15,072 bases of DNA from CAYWHE01 sp964458125 (GTDB lineage Bacteria; Bacteroidota; Bacteroidia; AKYH767-A; OLB10), in NCBI GenBank assembly GCA_964458125.1, contig CAYWHE010000091.1:1-15072 (forward strand). The letters run 5' to 3'. Shown in pieces: positions 1 through 6,010 of the stretch. A model generated the notes under the pieces. That model did no database searches, had not been told where the DNA came from, and saw only the letters and a list, made by a program, of their open reading frames with translations. Position numbers and translations under genes: made by a program. How positions within the stretch are numbered: the first letter of the stretch is position 1; each line of letters opens with the position of its first letter.

Positions 1-597
1 ACGCTCATCCATAAAATAGATGGGATTTCCCTGGCGCACAAAGGGAGCGTACAGGTCGCTCATCACTTTTTTGGCACGTTCAGACTGGGTTCCGATCACC
101 ACCCGGTCGGGTTTCATGAAATCATCCACGGCAAAACCTTCCCTTAAAAATTCCGGATTCGAGATCACGTCAAACTCCACGGTGGCATTCCCTGCTACGG
201 CTGCCCTTACTTTTTCCGCAGTGCCCACCGGCACGGTGCTTTTATTGATGATTATTGCATATTCCCTGATCAGCTTTCCAAGCTGTACGGCAACGCCCAG
301 CACGTAAGACAAATCGGCCGAACCGTCCTCACCCGGAGGGGTAGGCAATGCCAGGAAAATGATCTGGGAAGCGGTAATGGCTTCGGCCAGGTTGGTGGTG
401 AAGGACAGGCGCCCCTGTTTGATGTTGCGTTCGAACAGGATGTCGAGATGCGGTTCGTAAATAGGTATCACCCCGTTACGCATGCTTTCGACTTTTTTCT
501 GATCGATATCCACACAGATGACGTGGTTTCCCATCTCGGCAAAACAGGTTCCGGTGACAAGCCCGACATACCCGGTACCAACAACTGCTATATTCAT
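1..597 (-). CDS. ugd: UDP-glucose 6-dehydrogenase, N-terminal 199 residues (cut by window edge)
   Basis: This enzyme oxidises UDP-glucose to UDP-glucuronate with two NAD+, supplying uronic acid sugars for capsule or exopolysaccharide in the cytoplasm. The reading frame begins at an ATG (595-597, read leftward) and stays open to the left edge. The protein starts MNIAVVGTGYVGLVTG, the classic NAD-binding GxGYVG motif at residues 7-12, with the aspartate of CVDID ending strand 2. Further on are NKSTVPVGT and ISNPEFLREGFAVDDF, both signatures of the UDP-glucose/GDP-mannose dehydrogenase family. The catalytic cysteine of the family lies near residue 260 and is therefore outside the window. Family members are about 440 residues, so roughly 240 are missing. 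It lies 83 bases downstream of the aminotransferase gene on the same strand, and the two probably form one polysaccharide operon. The family is certain; the exact substrate, UDP-glucose rather than a related UDP-sugar, is likely but inferred. Confidence 0.92.
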   Translation of the reverse strand, partial: MNIAVVGTGYVGLVTGTCFAEMGNHVICVDIDQKKVESMRNGVIPIYEPHLDILFERNIKQGRLSFTTNLAEAITASQIIFLALPTPPGEDGSADLSYVLGVAVQLGKLIREYAIIINKSTVPVGTAEKVRAAVAGNATVEFDVISNPEFLREGFAVDDFMKPDRVVIGTQSERAKKVMSDLYAPFVRQGNPIYFMDER

Positions 598-629
598 AGG
601 ATTAAAACTATTCTGCCCCTGAGATTAAA

Positions 630-646
630 CGGAACAACCTGTTCCG
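630..646 (-). other. small hairpin between aminotransferase and ugd
   Basis: A 7-bp perfect stem, CGGAACA at 630-636 pairing with TGTTCCG at 640-646, has a three-base loop. Read on the minus strand it is followed by TTTAAT, a weak U tract. It lies in the 83-base gap between the two polysaccharide genes. It might act as a weak attenuator or mRNA-stabilising stem. It is too short to call a terminator. Confidence 0.35.
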
Positions 647-680
647 GTCCATGGCATTCAGGTTATGCTATACTTAAATT

Positions 681-1814
681 TCAGCTTTTTGTTACAAATT
701 CGAGCACAGTATCGCTGATATATTTCAGCTCATCGGTTCCCAGTTCCGTATGCATGGGAAGGGAGATAACCCTGGCGCAAAGATCTTCCGTCACCGGGAA
801 GGCTCCCTTTTTGTAACGTGGATCCATATACGCCTTTTGCAGGTGAAGTGGCACGGGGTAATAAATCATGGCCGGGATGCCCCTGGAGGCCAGGTGTTCA
901 CGGAGGGCCTGCCGGTCAACTCCTTTCAGCAGGAGCGTATACTGATGGAAAACATGAGCGCTTTTTTTATCCCGGACCGGTATGCGCAAGGCGGGATGCC
1001 CGGCAAATGCCTTGTCATAATAATCAGCGGCGGCCTGCCGGGCATGGGCATACTCATCCAGGTGCTGGAGTTTGATGCGAAGGATGGCGGCCTGTATGCT
1101 GTCGAGGCGGGAATTGACTCCTATTTCGTCATGGTAATACTGGACGGACTGCCCATGGTTGGCAATCATCCTGATTTTTTTATCGAGTTCATCGTTATTG
1201 GTGAAAATGGCTCCCCCATCCCCGTAACAGCCCAGGTTTTTGGAAGGGAAAAATGAGGTGCAGCCGATGGTGCCGATGGTGCCTGCCTTTTTCTTTGACC
1301 CGTCGGCAAAGATATAATCCGCCCCAATGGCCTGGGCCGTATCTTCAATGACGTGAAGTTTATGCTTATTGGCAATGGCCATGATCCGTTCCATATCGGC
1401 ACACTGTCCGAACAGGTGAACCGGCACCACGGCAACGGTTTTGGGTGTGATGGCCTTTTCAAACGCATCGGGATCGAGGGTAAAGGTTTCGGGGTTCACC
1501 TCCACCAGCACCGGTTTCAGCTGAAGCAGGGCGATCACTTCAGCCGTTGCCACATAGGTGAAACTGGCGGTAATGATTTCATCGCCGGGCCGGAAACCCA
1601 GAGCCATCATGGCGATCTGCAAGGCATCCGTGCCGTTGGCACAGGGGATGACGTGCTTCACTCCGAGGTATTTTTCCAGGTCAGCCTGAAAGGCCTTCAC
1701 TTCAGGTCCGTTGATAAAAGCGGAAGAGGCCACCACATCCAGGATGGCCTTGTCTACTTCGGTTTTAATTTTCTCATACTGACCCAGCAGGTCAACCATC
1801 TGTAATTTCTTCAT
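681..1814 (-). CDS. DegT/DnrJ/EryC1/StrS-family PLP-dependent sugar aminotransferase
   Basis: Enzymes of this family transfer an amino group from glutamate to a keto sugar on a nucleotide carrier, making amino sugars for O-antigen, capsule or glycans. The start chosen is the ATG at 1812-1814, giving 377 residues beginning MKKLQMVDLLGQY, which is how close relatives begin. An in-frame ATG 12 bases upstream (1824-1826) would add META. Visible motifs are FINGPEV near residue 34, CANGTDAL at 58-65 (phosphate-binding region), EDTAQAIGA at 157-165 whose Asp158 should contact the PLP ring nitrogen, and FFPSKNLGCYGDGGA, whose Lys192 should form the Schiff base with PLP. Length is normal for the family. 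It precedes ugd on the same strand, which supports a role in surface polysaccharide. The sequence resembles the UDP-2-acetamido-3-keto-glucuronate aminotransferase subgroup (WbpE/WlbC-like), but the substrate cannot be fixed from sequence alone. Confidence 0.93.
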   Translation of the reverse strand: MKKLQMVDLLGQYEKIKTEVDKAILDVVASSAFINGPEVKAFQADLEKYLGVKHVIPCANGTDALQIAMMALGFRPGDEIITASFTYVATAEVIALLQLKPVLVEVNPETFTLDPDAFEKAITPKTVAVVPVHLFGQCADMERIMAIANKHKLHVIEDTAQAIGADYIFADGSKKKAGTIGTIGCTSFFPSKNLGCYGDGGAIFTNNDELDKKIRMIANHGQSVQYYHDEIGVNSRLDSIQAAILRIKLQHLDEYAHARQAAADYYDKAFAGHPALRIPVRDKKSAHVFHQYTLLLKGVDRQALREHLASRGIPAMIYYPVPLHLQKAYMDPRYKKGAFPVTEDLCARVISLPMHTELGTDELKYISDTVLEFVTKS

Positions 1815-1852
1815 AGCCGTTTCCATCGGTCTTATCGGATTTTGTCAAACTG

Positions 1853-1860
1853 CGAAAATA
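1853..1860 (-). promoter_or_regulatory. putative -7 box for the aminotransferase gene
   Basis: Read leftward the sequence is TATTTTCG, one base from the Bacteroidota consensus TAnnTTTG. It ends about 38 bases before the preferred start codon, a typical distance. No convincing -33 element was seen. A second box, TAATTTCG at 1865-1872, faces the opposite way, making a small dyad; it may be a divergent promoter or chance symmetry. Confidence 0.4.
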
Positions 1861-2003
1861 CATATAATTTCGGGGAACGGAGGGAAATAATGCCCGGTTT
1901 CTGCTGCGCCTGCCACCTGGTAAATGGTTGCTATCCCATCAAAACCTGCGACCGGTGCAGTTTGCAGCACCAACCGGAGTCTGCAGGAAGGGCGGAAAAT
2001 ACC

Positions 2004-2027
2004 ACAGGAGGCCTGCGAGCCTCCTGT
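2004..2027. other. 9-bp stem hairpin with six-base loop
   Basis: ACAGGAGGC at 2004-2012 pairs perfectly with GCCTCCTGT at 2019-2027 around the loop CTGCGA. No T tract follows on either strand, so it is not a standard intrinsic terminator. The six-base loop closed by a C-G pair recalls the hairpins of the array that begins 84 bases downstream, so it may be a diverged member of the same family. Confidence 0.6.
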
Positions 2028-2110
2028 CGTTCAAATCCCCTGAAATCCGGGATAGTATGTCTGAAAGCAAAACCGCTTTCTCACTGTTTGTTTATCCAGC
2101 TTTTTGAGCT

Positions 2111-2436
2111 GCCGGTCTTACGGGACCGGCCTTTCTTTTTCCAGGCTTGCGGGCCGGGAGGTTGGCGGGATCTTACGGGATCCCTTTAGTTTAATGAAAG
2201 CTTACGGGCTTCCGGTTTTGCCGGTCTTACGGGACCGGTCTTTTTGTTTTTCCCGGCTTACGGGCCGGGAGGTGGTTGGGATCTTACGGGATCCTTTTAG
2301 TTTAGTGAAAGCTTACGGGCTTCCGGTTTTGCCGGTCTTACGGGACCGGTCTTTTTGTTTTTCCCGGCTTACGGGCCGGGGGGGTGGTTGGGATCTTACG
2401 GGATCCTTTTGATTTGCTGAAAGCTTACGGTCTTCC
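2111..2436. repeat. tandem array of twelve TTACGG-loop hairpins (3 units of 4 stems)
   Basis: Three tandem units begin near 2111, 2220 and 2331, so the periods are 109 and 111 bases. Each unit carries four different hairpins in the same order: a, CCGGTC-TTACGG-GACCGG (2111-2130, 2221-2238, 2331-2350); b, CCCGGC-TTACGG-GCCGGG (2141-2158, 2251-2270, 2363-2380); c, GGATC-TTACGG-GATCC (2167-2184, 2279-2294, 2391-2406); d, AAGC-TTACGG-GCTT (2198-2211, 2309-2322, 2421-2434). The stems differ but the loop is constant: the core CTTACGGG occurs ten times exactly, with CTTGCGGG in 1b and CTTACGGT in 3d. Hairpins a are followed on the plus strand by T-rich tails such as CTTTTTGTTTTT, and hairpins c by TTTTAGTTT, as in intrinsic terminators. 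The units are nearly identical, implying recent duplication; the first is the most diverged. Function is unknown to me. It could be a multi-terminator, a structured RNA, or a local expansion of a dispersed repeat. Confidence 0.9.
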
Positions 2437-2457
2437 GGTTTTTCAAATTTGATGAAT

Positions 2458-2489
2458 CAAAGATATACCGGTGTGCCTGCTTTTACCAA
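2458..2489 (-). promoter_or_regulatory. consensus Bacteroidota promoter pointing left into the hairpin array
   Basis: Read on the minus strand, TATCTTTG at 2465-2458 matches TAnnTTTG exactly. A TTG at about 2489-2487 lies 21 bases upstream, a spacing that fits the -33/-7 arrangement known for this phylum. Transcription would start near 2450 and cross the array towards the aminotransferase gene. That would give a leader of roughly 600 bases or a separate non-coding RNA. This is inferred from motifs only. Confidence 0.45.
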
Positions 2490-2549
2490 CCGGAATTATT
2501 ATCCGGAAGGTTTTGGGGGTTAAACGGTCAGTTTTGGAATCAAAGGTGT

Positions 2550-2635
2550 GAATCCCAGGGTAAGCCCTGAACCCATCGCGATTCGCTTCGCGATCGGGAT
2601 TCATCCGAATGTGATTTTCACTTCGGACTTTGTCC
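2550..2635. other. cluster of nested and adjacent hairpins
   Basis: GAATCCC (2550-2556) can pair with GGGATTC (2596-2602), enclosing two inner hairpins: CAGGG-TAAG-CCCTG (2556-2569) and ATCGCGA-TTCGCT-TCGCGAT (2575-2594). Base 2556 is shared by two of these helices, so not all pairs can form at once. Immediately after comes TCCGAA-T-GTGA (2604-2614) pairing with TCAC-TTCGGA (2618-2627) around TTT, with one bulged T. An alternative small stem GGAC-TTT-GTCC lies at 2625-2635. The density of pairing suggests a structured RNA or a palindromic intergenic repeat. Confidence 0.55.
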
Positions 2636-2708
2636 TTGTAAAAGTCAAGTCGAATTGAATAAAGCTAAAGGAAGGGTTGGTTATAATCGAACATTTCATT
2701 CAGCTGCT

Positions 2709-2730
2709 GCATAAATGAATATATTTATGC
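2709..2730. promoter_or_regulatory. AT-rich 8+8 palindrome, possible operator
   Basis: GCATAAAT (2709-2716) and ATTTATGC (2723-2730) form a perfect inverted repeat around six bases. It lies about 175 bases before the GT-C-like gene. Its size and symmetry fit a dimeric regulator site, but an AT-rich stretch can form such symmetry by chance. Confidence 0.35.
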
Positions 2731-2758
2731 CATTATTCCATTAAAACCACTACAGCGC

Positions 2759-2817
2759 GTTGATTTCTTCCGGGGGCTGGAAAACCATGCAGGACAGGGT
2801 ATACTGAAGAAATCACG
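2759..2817. repeat. 10-bp inverted repeat with 35-base interior upstream of the GT-C-like gene
   Basis: TGATTTCTTC (2761-2770) and GAAGAAATCA (2806-2815) are perfect inverted copies. Allowing one bulged T the match extends to CG on both outer sides (about 2758-2817). The interior can form a short CTGG-AAA-ACCA-like stem. The element ends about 87 bases before the gene. It may be a stem in the mRNA leader or a paired protein-binding site. Confidence 0.45.
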
Positions 2818-2903
2818 TTCCTGCTCACATGGAAAAACCGGTTTGTATTCAGCATCAGTTTTCGAAATCAAAGCATGTTGTTTTCTGTTAAAAAACCCGT
2901 GCC

Positions 2904-4295
2904 ATGCTGCTTAAACCAGGCCTAACCCGACACGCCAGAGCTGTTCCGGGAATGCATATGCTCCTGCTGCTGGTTGGCTATTACGGTTGTTTCTTCTCGC
3001 TGCTGTCAGCCGATTACATGCCTGTATGGAGCGATGAATTTTTTTATTTCCTCAATGCCCGGTCTTTTTTTGAAAATCATACGCTGCGCGCTTCCCTTTC
3101 CTGCACCGGCAGAGGAAGCAGACTGTTTGGAGCCGACGCGCATGGATTTGCTTATTCTTTGCTGCACGGAGGCCTTGCAACCATCACCGGCTGGCGCAGT
3201 TCAAATTTTCAGTGGCTCAATATCCTGTTCATCCTGTCGGCCCTGGTCGTTCTTTTTTTTCAAAGTCAATTCACTTTGTACCGGAAAGTCTGGATGAGTA
3301 TTTCCATTTTGCTTTTCCCAGCCGTTCCGCTGTACCCGTTCACGTTTATGCAGGAATGCCTTCATATGCTGATCGCCATCCTGGCTGGTGTAATATTGTT
3401 CCATTTGCATGCCCGGTGTAACAACAGGAACTTTATTATCTTATTTCTTTTGCTGATTCTTGCCGGCAGTTTGTTCCTGTCAACCTGGCTGTTATGGCTG
3501 ATCGGATTAATCCCGCTCGCAAAAACCAAAAAGCAGCGGTGGTTTTTTATTTTGCTGTTCAGTTTCGGTATTGCAGGGATCCCGGCCGCTTCGGTGTGGC
3601 TGACAGAACCAGTAACAAACATATTTTATTCATTTCTGAATCTGTGCCGGAGAGGCGACTTCAGGGAAGCGGCGGTTCTGCTTACAGGAAATTGTCTGGC
3701 CAATATAAAATCATTCTTTTTAACTTCCGGAGGAAGCTTTATTTATGCCGTATCCAGGCTGATATTGGTCGCACTGATAGTTTTTACGCTAATCCGCGCC
3801 GTTCAGACCCGGTCCGCATTACTGTTTGCTGTCCTGCTGATTGCCGGATGCAACCTGTTCCTGTTTTTCATTTTTTACTATGCAACCGGATGGAGGGATA
3901 TCCGTATTTTGGGAGGGTTATTTTTTCTCATGATTCCGCCCATCCTGGCAGATAAAACGGGACCATTTCAAATTGGATTAATGGCTGTATTATTGCTGGC
4001 TTTTTGTGCCTGCATCCCGGTTACCCGGGATTATACTGACCGGAGAGAGCGCGCTGCATCCGGTTTAACCGGTAAAAAAATGATTGCCTTTCAACAACTG
4101 GCAAACCTGGTTGACTCCGGCCAGCCTGTACTTCTGGATTATATTCCAGCCGATTATTCCGCCGATTTGCTGGTGCTTCCGCTTAAAAACAACCGGAACG
4201 ATCAAATCCGATACATCGTACCCTATTATAAACTCAGCAAAGGCAGCTATGGCTATATCCTTACCAGGAAAGGCAAAAATTTGCCGGATGCCTGA
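2904..4295 (+). CDS. polytopic membrane protein, GT-C glycosyltransferase-like
   Basis: The 463-residue protein is very hydrophobic, with about nine or ten membrane segments between residues 17 and 372 (for example 17-35, 103-120, 152-168, 176-205, 212-230, 280-300, 305-325, 357-372), then a soluble tail of about 90 residues. After the first segment comes a long loop with PVWSDEFFYFLNARSF (residues 40-55). The Asp44-Glu45 pair sits where GT-C glycosyltransferases carry their acidic catalytic or metal-binding pair in the first outer loop. That family moves sugars from lipid-linked donors on the outer face of the inner membrane. Assignment to GT-C rests on topology and this motif, not on overall similarity I can recognise. 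It stands alone on the plus strand, behind a 1.1-kb structured region and facing the convergent desaturase gene 182 bases away. No clear terminator was seen in that gap. A role in glycan or lipid modification is inferred. Confidence 0.72.
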   Translation: MLLKPGLTRHARAVPGMHMLLLLVGYYGCFFSLLSADYMPVWSDEFFYFLNARSFFENHTLRASLSCTGRGSRLFGADAHGFAYSLLHGGLATITGWRSSNFQWLNILFILSALVVLFFQSQFTLYRKVWMSISILLFPAVPLYPFTFMQECLHMLIAILAGVILFHLHARCNNRNFIILFLLLILAGSLFLSTWLLWLIGLIPLAKTKKQRWFFILLFSFGIAGIPAASVWLTEPVTNIFYSFLNLCRRGDFREAAVLLTGNCLANIKSFFLTSGGSFIYAVSRLILVALIVFTLIRAVQTRSALLFAVLLIAGCNLFLFFIFYYATGWRDIRILGGLFFLMIPPILADKTGPFQIGLMAVLLLAFCACIPVTRDYTDRRERAASGLTGKKMIAFQQLANLVDSGQPVLLDYIPADYSADLLVLPLKNNRNDQIRYIVPYYKLSKGSYGYILTRKGKNLPDA

Positions 4296-4477
4296 TGATC
4301 CAAACGGAATATTATTCACTATACAGGCATACCGGTTATCCTGGTAATAACTGACGGTTCCCTGCTGTATTTCTGCCATACGGACCTGATCGATTATTTG
4401 CAGCCACCATACCATCGCTGTTCGTGGCTTCCGGACTAAAAACTTCAGCAGTTTCTCCTGGAAAAAACGGTTCTGCT

Positions 4478-5962
4478 TTACGCATCGTCAATCATGCCGG
4501 TTGCAATTTTCGCGGAAAGCAGGCATATGGGGATACTGGGTCCCGGATGCACACTTCCACCGCAGAAAAACAGTCCTTTGATCCGGCTGCTGAAATTGGC
4601 ATGACGCAGGAAAGCCGCAAACCGGCCGTTAGAACTGTTACCGTAAATGGACCCATAGGCGCTGCTGGTCCGGGCTTCAATGGTACGGGGATCAAATACT
4701 TTTTCCACCGCAATCAGCGGACGGATATCCGTTTTCAGCAACCGGCTGAGCTTGCCGATGATATTTTCCCTGGCCTTGCCGATCAGGGCATCCCAGTCCT
4801 GCCCCGTATTATTGGGCACATTGATGAGGGTGAACCAGTTTTCACAACCCAGTGGAGCATCGGCCTTCACATGCTTGGAGGTGATGTTGACGTATACGGT
4901 TGGATCGTCACAGATGGATTTATGCCCGAAAATGTACCGGAATTCATTCTCGTAATCGGCACTGAAAAAAATGTTGTGCAGTCCAAGCTCCTTAAAATCA
5001 TGTTTAACGCCCCAATAAAAAATAATTCCGGAACTGGATTTGGGCTGATTTAAAATAAACTCAGGCCGTTTGACTGCCGGCATGAGTTTATGATAGGTGT
5101 TGAACACATCCATATTACTGACCACCACATCGGCATTGTACATTCCCTGCCCGGTCTTTACACCGGTGGCTCTCCCCCTTTCCGTGCTGATTTCCGTCAC
5201 CTTCTCATTAAACCGGTAGGTAATGCCCAGGTCCTTTCCCAGATCAAACATGGAACGGGTAATATCAAACATGCCATTGGCCGGCAGGTAGGCCCCCTGG
5301 TTGATCTCCAGGTGGGGAATCACGTTCAGCGTGGCCGGGGCCAGAAACGGACTGGATCCGTTATAGGTGGCGTAACGGTTAAAAATCTGAGTCAGTCGTT
5401 TGTCCCTGAAGGAGGCTTGGTTCACTTCATTCATGGTTTTATTCGACTGCAGGCGTGAAAAATTAACCATGCCCCGGAACACGCTTCGTGTAAAATAATG
5501 TTTGAATTTATGAAGGGAATTGTATAGAAAAACATCGGCCGTCAGCTCATACTTTTTTTCCACATCATCCAGGTAACTGTCAATAGTTTCCAGTGAATCA
5601 CTCGTATGTTTGGACATTTCCTCCGCAAAACCCTTCCGGCTATACGGTGCATCGAGTACGGATCCATCCTCAAAAAAATAACGGTACACCGGGTCGAGGT
5701 GGATATACCGGTAATAATCGCGTGGATTTTTTCCCGACAGGTGGAAGAGTTCATCCAGAAAACGGGGCATGGTAAACACGGACGGACCCAGATCGAAACG
5801 ATAGCCGTCCACCCATTCTTCCGACAATTTTCCACCGGGGAAACCGTTGGCTTCAAATACGGTTACCTCGTACCCTTTATGGACGAGCCTGATGGAAGCG
5901 GCCAAGCCGGCTACACCGGTACCGATGACGATGGCCTTTTTCCTTGGTTTAAGGGAATTCAT
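4478..5962 (-). CDS. CrtI/CrtD-type carotenoid (phytoene-like) desaturase
   Basis: FAD-dependent enzymes of this family introduce double bonds into carotenoid or other polyene chains. The 494-residue length is normal. The FAD-binding motif GTGVAG is at residues 14-19, with Glu37 closing the second strand (VTVFEANGFPGGK), followed by DLGPSVFTMP at 57-66. Near the end is the family signature GGSVHPGPSIPICLLSAKI (468-486). The wording HPGxxIPxCLLSAKI is closer to the CrtD branch (hydroxycarotenoid 3,4-desaturase) than to classic CrtI. The start is the ATG at 5960-5962. It lies 48 bases downstream of the halogenase-like gene on the same strand, so the two are probably cotranscribed. No phytoene synthase or cyclase is present in the window. 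The substrate might therefore be a carotenoid made elsewhere or a flexirubin-type polyene. Some Bacteroidota pigment clusters carry such desaturases, as far as I recall. Confidence 0.88.
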   Translation of the reverse strand: MNSLKPRKKAIVIGTGVAGLAASIRLVHKGYEVTVFEANGFPGGKLSEEWVDGYRFDLGPSVFTMPRFLDELFHLSGKNPRDYYRYIHLDPVYRYFFEDGSVLDAPYSRKGFAEEMSKHTSDSLETIDSYLDDVEKKYELTADVFLYNSLHKFKHYFTRSVFRGMVNFSRLQSNKTMNEVNQASFRDKRLTQIFNRYATYNGSSPFLAPATLNVIPHLEINQGAYLPANGMFDITRSMFDLGKDLGITYRFNEKVTEISTERGRATGVKTGQGMYNADVVVSNMDVFNTYHKLMPAVKRPEFILNQPKSSSGIIFYWGVKHDFKELGLHNIFFSADYENEFRYIFGHKSICDDPTVYVNITSKHVKADAPLGCENWFTLINVPNNTGQDWDALIGKARENIIGKLSRLLKTDIRPLIAVEKVFDPRTIEARTSSAYGSIYGNSSNGRFAAFLRHANFSSRIKGLFFCGGSVHPGPSIPICLLSAKIATGMIDDA

Positions 5963-6010
5963 ATTTTATGGTATTCAAACAGGGAAGGGATTTGATTTTT
6001 ACCTGAGCCC

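Larger units (their letters stand above)
1815..2903. other. structured non-coding region, about 1.1 kb
   Basis: No reading frame here resembles a protein. The open frames at 1842-2189 and 2104-2412 are low-complexity and run through hairpin repeats. In order the region holds two facing -7-like boxes (1853-1872), a 9-bp-stem hairpin (2004-2027), the TTACGG hairpin array (2111-2436), a consensus leftward promoter (2458-2489), a cluster of nested hairpins (2550-2635), an AT-rich palindrome (2709-2730) and a long inverted repeat (2759-2817). It separates the leftward polysaccharide genes from the rightward GT-C-like gene. Confidence 0.8.

Noticed and set aside
1842..2189. Plus-strand open frame of 115 codons
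   Set aside because: It starts in the aminotransferase promoter region, has a Cys-rich unstructured composition, runs into the hairpin array and resembles no protein family.
2104..2412. Plus-strand open frame of 102 codons with three repeats of about 37 residues
   Set aside because: The repeats are the translated hairpin array; a period of 111 bases keeps the frame open by arithmetic. The first unit is shifted by two bases, which breaks the protein repeat but not the hairpins. Selection is therefore on the DNA or RNA, not on a protein.
2111..2436. CRISPR array
   Set aside because: Repeats are palindromic hairpins at irregular spacing of roughly 20-30 bases, the intervening sequences are themselves repeated, and no cas gene is present.
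1815..2903. Insertion sequence remnant or integron
   Set aside because: No transposase or integrase fragment, no terminal inverted repeats bounding the region, and no target-site duplication was seen.
4296..4477. Bidirectional terminator between the convergent GT-C-like and desaturase genes
   Set aside because: Only weak pairing (for example GTTAT/ATAAC near 4337-4352) and no adequate T tract on either strand.
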